A stretch of 51,467 nucleotides of DNA from Erythrobacter sp. (GTDB lineage: Bacteria > Pseudomonadota > Alphaproteobacteria > Sphingomonadales > Sphingomonadaceae): positions 1 through 51,467 of the forward strand of contig JAMNXO010000014.1 of the NCBI GenBank assembly GCA_023653115.1. Direction: 5' to 3'. Numbering within the stretch: position 1 is the first letter of the stretch; each line of letters opens with the position of its first letter. The notes under the pieces were generated by a model that did no database searches, had not been told where the DNA came from, and saw nothing but the letters and a program-made list of their open reading frames with translations. This document shows, in pieces, positions 1-8,916 of this stretch. A program made the position numbers and the translations under genes.

Positions 1-227
1 CGTAGGATGGCCGGAAACAGGTCTAGGATTCGCGAGCGGGTGCCGTCAGGTGGTCACCCTGCGGACAGAGCTTCGATGCAATCCTCGGACTCCTGAGCGA
101 GTCCTACGGGCAGCGACCAAGCAAGTCCTAGGTGGGTGTCAGGTGATGGGGGAGATGGGCAAGGACAGCATAGCAGGGCTGCCGTGAGGGCTGTCGTAAG
201 GATAGACCTAGGGGTAGCCTTATGGGG

Positions 228-318
228 TACCCTAGCTATCTTATTCCTACTATGTATCCCTACTAGAGGACTGAGATAGCAGTACTGAGTAGTAGTACTA
301 TAGTAGTAGGATAGGGTA
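228..318. repeat. Nested inverted repeats
   Basis: TACCCT at 228-233 pairs with AGGGTA at 313-318, and CCTACTA at 246-252 pairs with TAGTAGG at 304-310. Between them AGTACT occurs twice (281-286 and 294-299); each copy is itself a palindrome. The nesting suggests a cruciform or RNA stem of about 90 bases in an AT-richer patch. Function unknown; a phage or mobile-element control site is possible. Confidence 0.5.
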
Positions 319-432
319 CACCCTTTGTTCCTCCTCGTCAACCCCCTATCTTTGGGTCGTGACTGAGCGAAGCTCTGGGTGGTCGTTCCTTGGGGAATCC
401 ACTTGGGCGGTCGTATGGGATGCCCCCTCGGG

Positions 433-691
433 GGTGATCCGGTTATCTGTGCATAGGGTAGCAGTTGGTGATCCCCTCAGCGGCGGGCCTACCGAACAAG
501 CGCGGCGGAGCGCCACGCGGCGGGCCTCGGGTATCTGTTTCTATAGCGTGGGTTTGGTGATGCCTCCCGGCGACCACTGGGTCACCCTGCCATCTTCGTA
601 GTGTCCATACCGGAGGATGAAGGCGCAGCGGCGGTGATCCGGCTTCCTCTGCTTTAGGAAGGGGTTAGTGATCCCCTCGGCTGGCGGGCCT
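433..691 (+). repeat. Imperfect direct repeats of about 58 bp
   Basis: Unit A (433-490) and unit B (633-691) are offset by exactly 200 bases. Each has GGTGATCCGG, then a TCTGT-like stretch with TAG, then a GTGATCCCCTC block 34 bases after the first GGTGATCC, and ends in GGCGGGCCT. A more diverged unit lies at about 519-575 (GGCGGGCCT, ATCTGT, CTATAG, GGTGATGCCTCCC). The nine bases TTTGGGTCG also occur at 351-359 and 719-727. The units do not encode a protein in a shared frame. They could be promoter or operator repeats of a mobile element. Confidence 0.55.
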
Positions 692-937
692 TCGCGGTCT
701 CTGTGCAATAGGAAGACCTTTGGGTCGCACGGCCCTGCCTAGATCGAACCACAGTTCGGTTCCGTGGTTTGCAATCGAACCGTTGCAGGCGGTACGGAAA
801 TCAGGTACGGAAGGCGTGAAATCGAACGGGATGAAATCACGCAAAGTCAGTATGTTAGGGGGTGTCTTGGCTGAGTCCAGCCCTGTCCACCACTTTCCCT
901 TCCTGCAGCGCGCGCAACACGGAACGGTAGCTCGGCT

Positions 938-1768
938 TCAGCGCAGAGATGCCTTCGAATCCGCCTCCATCGTCGAAAGATAGCCGAGCGTCTGCCGTGC
1001 CTTGGCGAGCGATTGCTGGGCCACGGTCTCCGACGTCGTGCCTTTCATCGAGCGCGCCAGGGTGTCGAGATAGGTCAGATAGGTCTTCGCTGCCTCGGCG
1101 TTCTGCTGCCGCAAGCGATAGGCGGTCTGTTCCTCGGCGGTGGCGTCACGCCCCGGCCGCCGACGATCGCCCAGCCGGATGACATCGCGCGCCGCATCCT
1201 TGGCCTCGCCGATGGTTGACCTGAATTGCCTGAGCGTCGCTGCCGCCACCGGGCTTTCGGTCGAAGGCAAGCGGTCTTGGGTCATCGGGCTGCCAGCATC
1301 TGATGCAAGCGCCTGGTCCGCGGCGGGTGACTGATCGGCAGCAGGCAGGGCGCGCGCACCAAGCGAGCGTGTGCTTGCGGCAGGCTTTTTGCGCGCTGGC
1401 GCCACGGAACCGGCCTGATCAACGGCCGGCGGTTGATCGGGCGAGCCGGACATTTCGGCATCTACCGCGGCCGGCTTGGTAGCGGCCAAGGGATTGTCCG
1501 TTTGCCGGATCGCACTGGCCAAGGGCGGCGTCGCAATAACCGACGGCGCACGCGAATGCGGCTGCACCGCAAGGTCAGGCTGCGGCGTGAACGCGCCAGT
1601 CAGAAACCACACGCTGGCGAGCAGTCCCGCGGCAACCGCTGCGAGCCCGGCATAGCGCAGGTCGCTGGCAGCGCCAGTGCCGTGCTCGTGGACGGGCGTC
1701 GATGCTGAACCGGAGTGCGTCAGCCAGGGGAGCGCGTCCAGCGGGGTATCGGCGAAGTGCGTCGTCAT
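938..1768 (-). CDS. Hypothetical membrane-anchored protein
   Basis: A 276-residue protein of unknown function. One predicted membrane segment lies at about residues 39-60, after a short N-terminal tail. A long low-complexity Ala/Pro/Ser linker follows, and then a helical, Arg/Gln/Ala-rich C-terminal domain at about residues 185-276. This fits a single-pass inner membrane protein with a periplasmic domain. ATG at 1768 is preferred over the upstream in-frame ATG at 1846 because AGGA lies 11-14 bases before it. It reads away from dabA, on the same strand and about 100 bases downstream. Its stop lies next to the foreign-looking left segment, so the C-terminus may have been altered; another frame stays open and coding-like to about 850. 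Confidence 0.6.
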   Translation of the reverse strand: MTTHFADTPLDALPWLTHSGSASTPVHEHGTGAASDLRYAGLAAVAAGLLASVWFLTGAFTPQPDLAVQPHSRAPSVIATPPLASAIRQTDNPLAATKPAAVDAEMSGSPDQPPAVDQAGSVAPARKKPAASTRSLGARALPAADQSPAADQALASDAGSPMTQDRLPSTESPVAAATLRQFRSTIGEAKDAARDVIRLGDRRRPGRDATAEEQTAYRLRQQNAEAAKTYLTYLDTLARSMKGTTSETVAQQSLAKARQTLGYLSTMEADSKASLR

Positions 1769-1872
1769 CGGTCGGTCGTCCTGTGACAGTAAGGGCTCTC
1801 CTGCCGCTAACGGCTGAGCCCCGCGACCTATTCCCGACCGGCGCAATAATGGTTGGGCTCAAGCAGCTCGGA

Positions 1873-4254
1873 TTACGCCGCCAGCGATTGCGGTGCAGCA
1901 TCGGCCCATTGCAGGCCGGGGCGATAGCGCGCGTCGATCTTGCCGGCCTTCAGCACGAACAGATGCAGCCAGCCATTGTCGAACAATTCGCGCACCTGCA
2001 GATGGCGCTCGAGCACCTTGAGAATTTCCTCGCGCGGGGCCTCGATCATCACCGAGAGCCGCAGCGGTTCGTGCGCCAGCGACTCGCCGTCGTGCACGGC
2101 CTGCCACGGCAAGCCGGCGCGCAGGCGTCCGCCATTGCCTTCGATCACCCCGATCCCGCCGACCACGTTGTGAATGAGCTTGTTGCCGCCGCCGAACATT
2201 TCGGGCGCCACCGAGGAGCCGAAATACTGGAGGCTGATCCAGCTTGCCACCACCACCGGTGCGGTAATGATCAACTCGAGCGTGCCGAAGCCTTCATCCG
2301 CGCGCCAGTCGTAGGAATGGAGGAAGGCGCGCCCGCCCAGATCGCGGCCCGTGGTGGCCTCGCGCGGGGCGGCGATGAAGGCGGCGCATCCGGCCAGACC
2401 CCATTCGGGGCGGATCTCGGCCCAGTTGGTCGCGCGTGCCGCAATGGTGTTCCAGCGCGCGCCGGGCAGGCGAGCGGCGCGTTCGGCGCGGGCAACCTTG
2501 GCCGCCTGCGCCAGCCACTTGCGCACCACTGCAAGATCGCCCGTGCGGTCGCCCGGCAGCGCGTCTTCGTAGAGGGTGACATCGTCGGTGGTGGTATCGT
2601 GCAGCCCGGCGACAAACAGCGTGTCATCCGGCACCGTCACACCGCGCGCCGCCAGCCCGGCGCGGGTTTCGGGATCATTGAGCAGGATCGCCAGCAACCG
2701 CGCCGAAACCTCGCCAGTGTAGCCGCCGCAAGCGCCGCAGTGATAGGCGCTTTCGTGCGGGTTGTTGGTGGTGTTGCCACCGTGGCCGAGCAGCAGCACG
2801 ACTTCGCCAAGCCCTTGCGTCAGGCTCATCGCCTTGAGCACGGCCGCGCCGGTATCGGCCTTGGCCTCGGCGCTCATGCCGCCGATCACTTGCGGCGCGG
2901 GTTCGGATTTCGCTGTGCCGGCAAAGCCCAGCGCCGATGCCACCAGCTTGGCCGCATAGACCGGCCCCATGGCCTCGACAAAGGCGAAGGAGGACACCGC
3001 CGCCTGCCGGAACCGGCCCCAGGCGCGGGCGGAGCGGGCGGCGATACGGTCTGCCTGATCGCGCGCCGGATTGCCTGCGCTGGTGGTTTCGATGGCAGGA
3101 TTAAGTAGCACCGGCAGCCGCGCTTCGCGGATGTCCGAGCCGTGCGCATGGTGGGCGAGCGGCAGGCCGAAGAACCCGGCAAACCCGATGGTGGCAATCC
3201 CGGCGTCGACGCTTTCGAGCGCGCGGCGGAACACTTCGGAACGCACATCGATGCAGAAGGCAGCCTGCAGGAACGGACGCTCGGTGGCGGTGACCTCGCC
3301 GTCCAGTGCAGCAGCAAGGCGGCGCTGGTGACCGCGATCGGCGGCATCCTGCAGGATCGCGAGCGCCACGTCATCCGCGCTCGCCACAACCGGCGCAGCA
3401 TGGGCGGCCACCGCCTCGGCCCAGCGTTCGGCCACCTGCGGCGCATGGGCGAGCAGCGCTTCCTCCCAGATCAGGCGGATCGCGAGCAGATCGATCATCG
3501 TCGCATCACTCGCCCCTGCCAGTTCCGCTTGCCACAGCAGCCAGCGGGCGTGCTGCGACCAGCCGCCCATGCTCATGAACAACCGGTGGAAGGCGGTTTC
3601 GGCGGCGGCATCGCTGATGCCCAGCGCCTCGGCTGCGAACAGGATTGCCCGCTCGGCACTATCGGGGGTGGCGGCGACATGGGCGCAGAACCCCTTGAGG
3701 CCCGCAATCTCGGGGGTGAGATCATGCAGCGCCCAGGCGCGCCATGCGGCAAAGGCGGAGGCGCCCGGTGCAGGTGACCACAGTGCCTGCCCGCGATCGA
3801 AATGGCCGGCCGCCCACAGTCCGATGCACTTGTCGATCAGGGCAGGCCAATCGGTCCCCGTCACCTCGGCGGCAAGATCGGCGATGGTGGGCAACGCGCA
3901 CGGGGCAGGGCCATCGCCCAGCCGCTCGGCTGCGCGGCGCAGCAACATGGTGTCGGCGGGCCGCAGCGGCGAAATCGCGGCGGCGAGCGCGTCGGCCAGA
4001 TCATCCTCGCCGATGCGCCCATCGCGGATCGCGGCGGCATAGTCCGCGCCTGTCCGCGTGATGCGCACGCCCGCGACCCGCGCCAGCCGCGCGGCGGCGG
4101 CTGCGAGGTCCTCGCCGGTCTGGCCGAGGAAGGGATTGACGGCGACCGTCGCATCCAGCGGGAAGGCTGGTGGGATCGCTCGCGCGGCCTGTTCGGCGGC
4201 CTCGAGCACCGCCGAGAGGCGAACCGGCGTGATCTGCGAATGCTTCATGAACAT
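1873..4254 (-). CDS. dabA: DabA, inorganic carbon transporter subunit (DUF2309)
   Basis: A 793-residue carbonic-anhydrase-like subunit of the DAB bicarbonate/CO2 accumulation system. In this family DabA on the cytoplasmic face is proposed to hydrate CO2 to bicarbonate, driven by the cation flux through DabB. The four family zinc and active-site residues are all present with the right spacing: Cys334 and Asp336 (CID motif), then His491 and Cys506, exactly 15 residues apart. The start at 4254 has GGAG at good spacing; a second ATG follows two codons later. It lies 30 bases downstream of dabB on the same strand, so the pair is very likely an operon. Length is normal for the family. Confidence 0.93.
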   Translation of the reverse strand: MFMKHSQITPVRLSAVLEAAEQAARAIPPAFPLDATVAVNPFLGQTGEDLAAAAARLARVAGVRITRTGADYAAAIRDGRIGEDDLADALAAAISPLRPADTMLLRRAAERLGDGPAPCALPTIADLAAEVTGTDWPALIDKCIGLWAAGHFDRGQALWSPAPGASAFAAWRAWALHDLTPEIAGLKGFCAHVAATPDSAERAILFAAEALGISDAAAETAFHRLFMSMGGWSQHARWLLWQAELAGASDATMIDLLAIRLIWEEALLAHAPQVAERWAEAVAAHAAPVVASADDVALAILQDAADRGHQRRLAAALDGEVTATERPFLQAAFCIDVRSEVFRRALESVDAGIATIGFAGFFGLPLAHHAHGSDIREARLPVLLNPAIETTSAGNPARDQADRIAARSARAWGRFRQAAVSSFAFVEAMGPVYAAKLVASALGFAGTAKSEPAPQVIGGMSAEAKADTGAAVLKAMSLTQGLGEVVLLLGHGGNTTNNPHESAYHCGACGGYTGEVSARLLAILLNDPETRAGLAARGVTVPDDTLFVAGLHDTTTDDVTLYEDALPGDRTGDLAVVRKWLAQAAKVARAERAARLPGARWNTIAARATNWAEIRPEWGLAGCAAFIAAPREATTGRDLGGRAFLHSYDWRADEGFGTLELIITAPVVVASWISLQYFGSSVAPEMFGGGNKLIHNVVGGIGVIEGNGGRLRAGLPWQAVHDGESLAHEPLRLSVMIEAPREEILKVLERHLQVRELFDNGWLHLFVLKAGKIDARYRPGLQWADAAPQSLAA

Positions 4255-4284
4255 GGGGGTCGTCTCCGTGGCAGCAGGGTCAGA

Positions 4285-5850
4285 TCAGCGGGTGCGGGCG
4301 GTGCGCAGGCCGCCGATCGCGCGGTCGAGCAGGGCGTTGAGGTAAAGCCCGTTGGCAAGGTGGACACGCAGGCCGGCGGTGGCAGGGTGATGCGCCCACA
4401 GCGGGAACAGCGCCTGCGCAAAGGCGACGAGGCCGAAACTGGCGACCGCGATTACCAGCATCGCCCATTCCAGCTCGCCCGGCATCGGAGCGGGCGGCAG
4501 GATCGGCCCCCAGATCATCTGCGCCAGCGTCTGGAAGCTGAAGTAGCCGATGGCGGCAGCGAGCGCGGCGGCGGCGGTGCGCTTGGTCAGCGCAACCGGC
4601 GCGCGGTCAGCCAGACCCTGCGCGACCAGATAGGCCACCCCGAAGATCAGGATTGCGCCCAGGGCCAGCGCCTGCGGCGATTTGGCCCCGAAGATGGCGG
4701 TGAAGCTGGCGGCAATGGCGGCAAAGATCGCCAGCGCCAGCGCGAAGCTCTTGAGCACCGCGGCGATGCTCGGCACGGCGACCGGGCCGGGGCGGCGGAT
4801 GCTGGCAACCTCGGTCACCGCGCCGCCCGATGACAGGAACGCGTGCGCCTTGTAGAGCGAGTGCGCGATGATGTGCAGCAGCGCCAGCGTCCACAGGCCG
4901 AGCCCGCATTGCAACAGCATGAAGCCCATCTGCGAGATGGTGGACCAGGCCAGCGCGGTCTTGATCGCGCTCTGGGTGAGCATCACGGCCGCGCCGAACA
5001 AGGCGGTCAGCCCGCCGATCAACACCAGCGCGGCCATGGCGCCGGTGCTGGCCTGCACCAGCGGCGCGGCGGTGATCAGCAGCACGCCGCCCGAATTGAT
5101 GATGCCTGCATGGAGCAGCGCGGAGACGGGGGTGGGGGCCTCCATCACCTCGGTCAGCCAGCCGTGGAGCGGGAAGGCGGCGGTCTTCAATGCGGCGGCA
5201 GCGACCAGCGCGGCAATGCCCAGCGTGGCTACAAGGCCCGGGCTTGCGGTGCGCGCGGCCTCTGCCAGCGCGGCGAATTCGAGCGTGCCGAAGCGGGCGA
5301 ACAGCAGCGCAGCGGCGAGGATCAGCATCGCGTCGCCTGCGTGCCAAACGAGGGCGAACTTGGTCGCGGCGCGCCGGGCCTCGGGCCGATCGGGATAGAA
5401 CAGCAGCAGGCGCTTCAAGGCGATGCCCACGAGCAGCGCGGCGAGGATCATCGTGGCGAGCGTGCCCGCCTGCACGAACACCAGCACCGCGGCGAGCGCG
5501 CTCAGCATCAATCCGTGGAAGGCCCCCTCGCGCGCTTCGCCATCGATATAGGTGCGTGCGTAGCGCATCACGATCCAGCCGATGAAGCCCACGAGTGTCG
5601 CCATTGCGGTGCTGACGAGATCGGCGCGCAGGGCAAGGCGGGCCGCGCCGTCCAGCACACCGACAGTCGCCAGCGGGCCCATTGCGGCCTGCACCAGTCC
5701 GGCGAGCGCCAGCGCGAAAGCGGCGAAGGCCGAGGCTTCCGACCAGCGCGGCAGGCTGCCGGGGCGTTGGCCGGGGCGGGCCAGCGCAAAGGCGGCGGCA
5801 GGCAGCAGCGCAAGCGGTGCAAGGCACGAAAGAGCAAAGGCGAGCGGCAT
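4285..5850 (-). CDS. dabB: DabB, NuoL-like cation-conducting membrane subunit
   Basis: A 521-residue polytopic membrane protein of the proton-conducting NADH dehydrogenase subunit 5 / Mrp antiporter family. About 13-14 hydrophobic segments are visible. The family core is present, including a Lys in a helix followed by HGWLTEVMEAPTPVSALLHA, which carries the conserved HxWL and the P-x-SALLHA block. Next to dabA this is the membrane partner of the DAB inorganic carbon system rather than a complex I subunit; no nuo genes are nearby. The start at 5850 has GGAG seven bases upstream. The gene is divergent from a LysR-type regulator, with an AT-rich palindrome in the shared promoter region. Confidence 0.9.
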   Translation of the reverse strand: MPLAFALSCLAPLALLPAAAFALARPGQRPGSLPRWSEASAFAAFALALAGLVQAAMGPLATVGVLDGAARLALRADLVSTAMATLVGFIGWIVMRYARTYIDGEAREGAFHGLMLSALAAVLVFVQAGTLATMILAALLVGIALKRLLLFYPDRPEARRAATKFALVWHAGDAMLILAAALLFARFGTLEFAALAEAARTASPGLVATLGIAALVAAAALKTAAFPLHGWLTEVMEAPTPVSALLHAGIINSGGVLLITAAPLVQASTGAMAALVLIGGLTALFGAAVMLTQSAIKTALAWSTISQMGFMLLQCGLGLWTLALLHIIAHSLYKAHAFLSSGGAVTEVASIRRPGPVAVPSIAAVLKSFALALAIFAAIAASFTAIFGAKSPQALALGAILIFGVAYLVAQGLADRAPVALTKRTAAAALAAAIGYFSFQTLAQMIWGPILPPAPMPGELEWAMLVIAVASFGLVAFAQALFPLWAHHPATAGLRVHLANGLYLNALLDRAIGGLRTARTR

Positions 5851-5914
5851 GGCGGCACTCCGATCGGAGGGGTTCAGGACGTGCCGGCGGGATAGGGGGT
5901 GGACAGATTTTTAT

Positions 5915-5928
5915 AAAATACATATTTT
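5915..5928. promoter_or_regulatory. AT-rich palindrome in the dabB/LysR divergent promoter
   Basis: AAAATA-CA-TATTTT is a perfect dyad in a strikingly AT-rich island (about 5908-5950) inside GC-rich DNA. It sits 28 bases before the LysR-type gene and about 65 bases before dabB. LysR regulators usually bind T-N11-A dyads in exactly such divergent spacers, so this is the likely binding site. Which effector is sensed cannot be read from the sequence. Confidence 0.6.
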
Positions 5929-5956
5929 GTCGCAAATCGTTCGGAATATTGGAAGT

Positions 5957-6853
5957 ATGGCGAGCCTCAACCTCCACCACCTGCGCCTGTTCCGCGCGAC
6001 CGCGCGCGAAGGCACGCTGACGGCAGCGGCGCGCGCGCTTAACATCTCGCAAAGCGCGGTCTCGACCCAGATCAAGGCGTTGGAGGCTGATCTCGGGCAT
6101 GATCTGTTCGAGCGGCGCGGGCGCAATCTGGTGCTGACCGAGGCCGGGCGGATCGCGCTGGACTATGCCGACCAGATATTCCGCGCCTCCGAACAGCTGT
6201 CTGCCACTTTCCGCGCGGTGGGCGGCCAGCGCAAGGTGCTGCGGATCGGCGCGCTCGCCACGCTGTCGCGCAACTTCCAGATGCAGTTCTTGGAGCCGCT
6301 CATCGGCCGCGACGATGTCGAGGTGGTGCTGCGCTCGGGCACGCAAGCCACGCTGCTGCGGGCGCTCGATGCGATGCGGATCGACGTGTTGCTGACCAAC
6401 ATGGTGCCCGCCCGCGATGCCGCCAGCCCCTATCTGGTGCGGCGCATTGCCGAGCAGCCGGTGAGCCTTGTCGGCAGCCGCGCGCGCCTGGCGCTCGCAG
6501 CGCAAGGCCTGCGCACGCTGCTCACCACTGCGCCGCTGATCCTGCCCACGCCCGAAACCGCGCTACGGGCCGGGTTTGACGCCATGATCGAGCAGATGGG
6601 CATCGTCCCGCGCATCGCGGCCGAGGCGGACGACATGGCGATGCTGCGCCTGCTGGCGCGGTCGGACGCGGGGGTGGCGGTGATCCCGCCGATCGTGGTG
6701 CGCGACGAGCTGGCCAATGGCACGCTGTACGAGCTGTTTCAGCTGCCCGAGATCACCGAGGAATTCTGCGCTGTCACCATCGCGCGCACCTTCCCCAATC
6801 CGCTGCTCGCCGAAGTGCTCGGGAGCACGGCTGCGGACAGCGCGCCCGCCTGA
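5957..6853 (+). CDS. LysR-family regulator (NhaR-like), divergent from dabBA
   Basis: A 298-residue LysR-type transcription factor. The N-terminal winged helix-turn-helix covers about residues 1-65 (LNLHHLRLFRATAREGTLT, then SQSAVSTQIKALE and LFERRGR). A periplasmic-binding-protein-like effector domain follows at about 90-298. The N-terminus resembles NhaR, which senses cation stress, more than CbbR. The start at 5957 is chosen because the LysR domain begins there, although the frame is open from 5582. The divergent position beside dabBA suggests it controls inorganic carbon uptake, perhaps together with sodium or pH status. That assignment is inference from context. Confidence 0.85.
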   Translation: MASLNLHHLRLFRATAREGTLTAAARALNISQSAVSTQIKALEADLGHDLFERRGRNLVLTEAGRIALDYADQIFRASEQLSATFRAVGGQRKVLRIGALATLSRNFQMQFLEPLIGRDDVEVVLRSGTQATLLRALDAMRIDVLLTNMVPARDAASPYLVRRIAEQPVSLVGSRARLALAAQGLRTLLTTAPLILPTPETALRAGFDAMIEQMGIVPRIAAEADDMAMLRLLARSDAGVAVIPPIVVRDELANGTLYELFQLPEITEEFCAVTIARTFPNPLLAEVLGSTAADSAPA

Positions 6854-6938
6854 TCCGCCGGTAATGCACACCGCGCAAAGCCTTGCAGGCACCGGGGGCG
6901 GGCAGTAAGGCGGCGCGCTTCCCTTGCAAGAGAGACTC

Positions 6939-8090
6939 ATGCAGCAAACGCAATCAATCCCGGCGCTGACAGGTCGTCCGGTGATCTCCGCCACCGGTCT
7001 GTTCACCCCTGCCGAGACGATCACCAATGAAGAACTGGTGGCGAGCTTCAACGCCTTTGTTGATCGCCACAACGCTGCCCACGCCGATGCCATTGCGGCG
7101 GGCGAGGCCGAGCCGCTGGCCTATTCCTCGGTCGAATTCATCGAGAAGGCGAGCGGGATCAAGGCGCGCCACGTGATGAGCAAGGCGCCGATCCTCGATC
7201 CGGGCACCATGTGTCCGCGCCTGCCCGAGCGCGCCAATGACGAATTGTCGATCATGGCCGAAATCGGCGTCGCGGCCGCCCGTCAGGCGCTTGAGCGCGC
7301 AGGCCGGAAGCCCGAGGATGTCGATGCGGTGCTGTGCGCGGCCTCGAACATGCAGCGCGCCTATCCGGCGATGGCGATCGAGATCCAGCAAGCGCTTGGG
7401 ATCGAGGGCTTCGGGTTTGACATGAACGTCGCCTGCTCGTCGGCCACCTTCGGCATCCAGACGGCGGCCGATTACATTCGCGCAGGCAATGCGCGTTCGG
7501 TGCTGGTGGTCAGCCCGGAAATCACCTCGGGCCACCTCAACTGGCGCGACCGCGATAGCCACTTCATTTTCGGCGATGTGGCGACCGCGGTGTTGGTGGA
7601 AGATGCCGCCATCGCCCCCGCGCAGCACTGGGAAATCCTCGGCACCAAGCTGAAGACGGTGTTCTCCAACAATATCCGTAACAATTTCGGCTTCCTCAAC
7701 CGCGCCGCCCCCGAGAGCGAGGGTACCGCCGACAAGCTGTTCGTCCAGGAAGGGCGCAAGGTGTTCAAGGAAGTCGTGCCGATGGTGGCGCAGATGATCC
7801 TCGATGAAGCCGCGCGGCTGGGGCTTGATCCCGAAGCCCTGCGCCGGCTGTGGCTGCACCAGGCCAATGCGGGCATGAACCGGTTGATTTCGCACAAGGT
7901 GCTGGGCCACGAGGCGAGCGAGGACGAAAGCCCGACCGTGCTCGACACCTATGGCAACACCTCCAGCGCAGGCTCGATCATCGCCTTCCACCAGCACAGC
8001 GATGATCTGGTCGCAGGTGACACCGGGCTGATCTGCTCGTTTGGCGCAGGCTATTCGGCCGGCACCGTGTTCGTGCGCAAGGCCGGCTGA
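6939..8090 (+). CDS. Beta-ketoacyl-ACP synthase III (FabH-type)
   Basis: A 383-residue thiolase-fold condensing enzyme. The KAS III catalytic triad is intact: Cys166 in NVACSSATFG, His307 in LWLHQANAGMN and Asn340 in YGNTSSAG. Known members start fatty acid synthesis by condensing acyl-CoA with malonyl-ACP. It is longer than E. coli FabH (about 317 residues), mainly through an insertion at about residues 40-100. It therefore resembles the longer KAS III paralogues that prefer medium-chain acyl-CoA, and no gene symbol is given. ATG at 6939 is preferred to the TTG 15 bases upstream because AAGAGAGA precedes it. It stands alone, before psd and pssA. Confidence 0.88.
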   Translation: MQQTQSIPALTGRPVISATGLFTPAETITNEELVASFNAFVDRHNAAHADAIAAGEAEPLAYSSVEFIEKASGIKARHVMSKAPILDPGTMCPRLPERANDELSIMAEIGVAAARQALERAGRKPEDVDAVLCAASNMQRAYPAMAIEIQQALGIEGFGFDMNVACSSATFGIQTAADYIRAGNARSVLVVSPEITSGHLNWRDRDSHFIFGDVATAVLVEDAAIAPAQHWEILGTKLKTVFSNNIRNNFGFLNRAAPESEGTADKLFVQEGRKVFKEVVPMVAQMILDEAARLGLDPEALRRLWLHQANAGMNRLISHKVLGHEASEDESPTVLDTYGNTSSAGSIIAFHQHSDDLVAGDTGLICSFGAGYSAGTVFVRKAG

Positions 8091-8138
8091 CACCGAGCGT
8101 CCTTGCGGCCTTGCGCGCCGCACCCTAGAAGCGGAACG

Positions 8139-8891
8139 ATGGCAGGCGAAATACTCGATAACAAGGGCCGCGGCGAGGCCAGCTGGAACTGGCCCGCGAT
8201 CCACCCGGAAGGGCGCAAGTTCGGCCTCATCGCGGTCGCGGCGAGCCTGTTCTTCCTTGTCGCGCTCGATTGGGAGCTGATCGGCTGGCCGATGCTGCTG
8301 CTGGCGTTCGGCATTTTCGCCTTCTTCCGCGATCCCGAACGCGTGGTGCCGCAAACCGAAGGCGCGATCGTCGCGCCGGCGGACGGGCTGGTGACGTTGA
8401 TCGAGGAGGTCGAGCCGCCGCGCGAATTGCAGATCGACGATGGTTCGGGCTTTGCCGGGCTGCCGGCCGGAGCGGTGACGCGGGTTTCGATCTTCATGAG
8501 CGTGTTCGATGTCCACATCAACCGCACGCCGGTGGGCGGCACCGTGCGCCGCGTGGTCTATATTCCCGGGCGCTTCATGAATGCCGAACTCGACAAGGCG
8601 AGCGATGAAAATGAACGCCAGCATATCCTGATCGAACGCAGTGACGGGCTGAAGATCGGCTTCACGCAGATCGCCGGATTGCTCGCGCGGCGGATCGTGC
8701 CGTTCGTCAAGCCGGGCGACATTGTTGCCAAGGGCCAGCGGGTCGGCCTGATCCGCTTCGGCAGCCGGGTCGATATCTATCTGCCTGCCGGCACCGATCC
8801 CAAGGTGATGATCGGCCAGACGATTGTGGCGGGCGAGACGGTGCTCGCTGAAGTTGGCCAGCGCGGGCTGATCGAGGGGATCGCCCAATGA
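8139..8891 (+). CDS. psd: Phosphatidylserine decarboxylase proenzyme
   Basis: A 250-residue short-type (archaeal/alphaproteobacterial) phosphatidylserine decarboxylase, which makes phosphatidylethanolamine from phosphatidylserine at the inner membrane. The proenzyme cleaves itself before the Ser of LIRFGSR (Ser209), which becomes the pyruvoyl group. The accompanying Asp82 (APADG) and His126 (DVHINRTP) of the catalytic triad are visible. Two hydrophobic segments lie near residues 29-46 and 49-63. ATG at 8139 is preferred over an in-frame upstream TTG. It lies 25 bases before pssA, the enzyme that makes its substrate, so the two form an operon. Confidence 0.93.
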   Translation: MAGEILDNKGRGEASWNWPAIHPEGRKFGLIAVAASLFFLVALDWELIGWPMLLLAFGIFAFFRDPERVVPQTEGAIVAPADGLVTLIEEVEPPRELQIDDGSGFAGLPAGAVTRVSIFMSVFDVHINRTPVGGTVRRVVYIPGRFMNAELDKASDENERQHILIERSDGLKIGFTQIAGLLARRIVPFVKPGDIVAKGQRVGLIRFGSRVDIYLPAGTDPKVMIGQTIVAGETVLAEVGQRGLIEGIAQ

Positions 8892-8916
8892 GCCCCGCAT
8901 CCTTGAACGGCGCGTC

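Larger units (their letters stand above)
1..937. other. Gene-free, foreign-looking segment
   Basis: No convincing gene is visible. The open frames here are short, have odd compositions rich in Tyr/Ser/Thr or Arg/Gly, and lack a good ribosome binding site. The first 320 bases are rich in TAG/CTA triplets and hold CTAG at 23, 128, 208, 232 and 263, with another at 739. CTAG is normally rare in proteobacterial chromosomes. The segment carries inverted repeats (228-318) and imperfect direct repeats (433-691). GC content and codon-like periodicity resume at about 890. It may be a remnant or control region of a phage or other integrated element; the sequence alone does not say which. Confidence 0.5.

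Noticed and set aside
54..341. Open frame of 95 codons on the minus strand
   Set aside because: Odd Tyr/Ser/Thr then Pro/Cys composition, no ribosome binding site, and it spans the inverted repeats.
359..601. Open frame of 80 codons on the plus strand
   Set aside because: It runs through the repeat units, and the repeats do not keep a common frame.
433..691. CRISPR array
   Set aside because: Only two to three diverged units with irregular spacing, no uniform spacers and no cas genes.
1702..3108. Long plus-strand frame opposite dabA
   Set aside because: A shadow of the dabA codons; dabA has intact zinc residues and a clear start.
5915..5928. LexA or Fur box
   Set aside because: The AT-rich dyad lacks GTTC repeats and does not fit a Fur consensus; a LysR site is more natural here.
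4607..6505. 632-codon minus-strand frame across dabB and the LysR gene
   Set aside because: Arg/Ala-rich shadow frame that crosses a clear divergent promoter.
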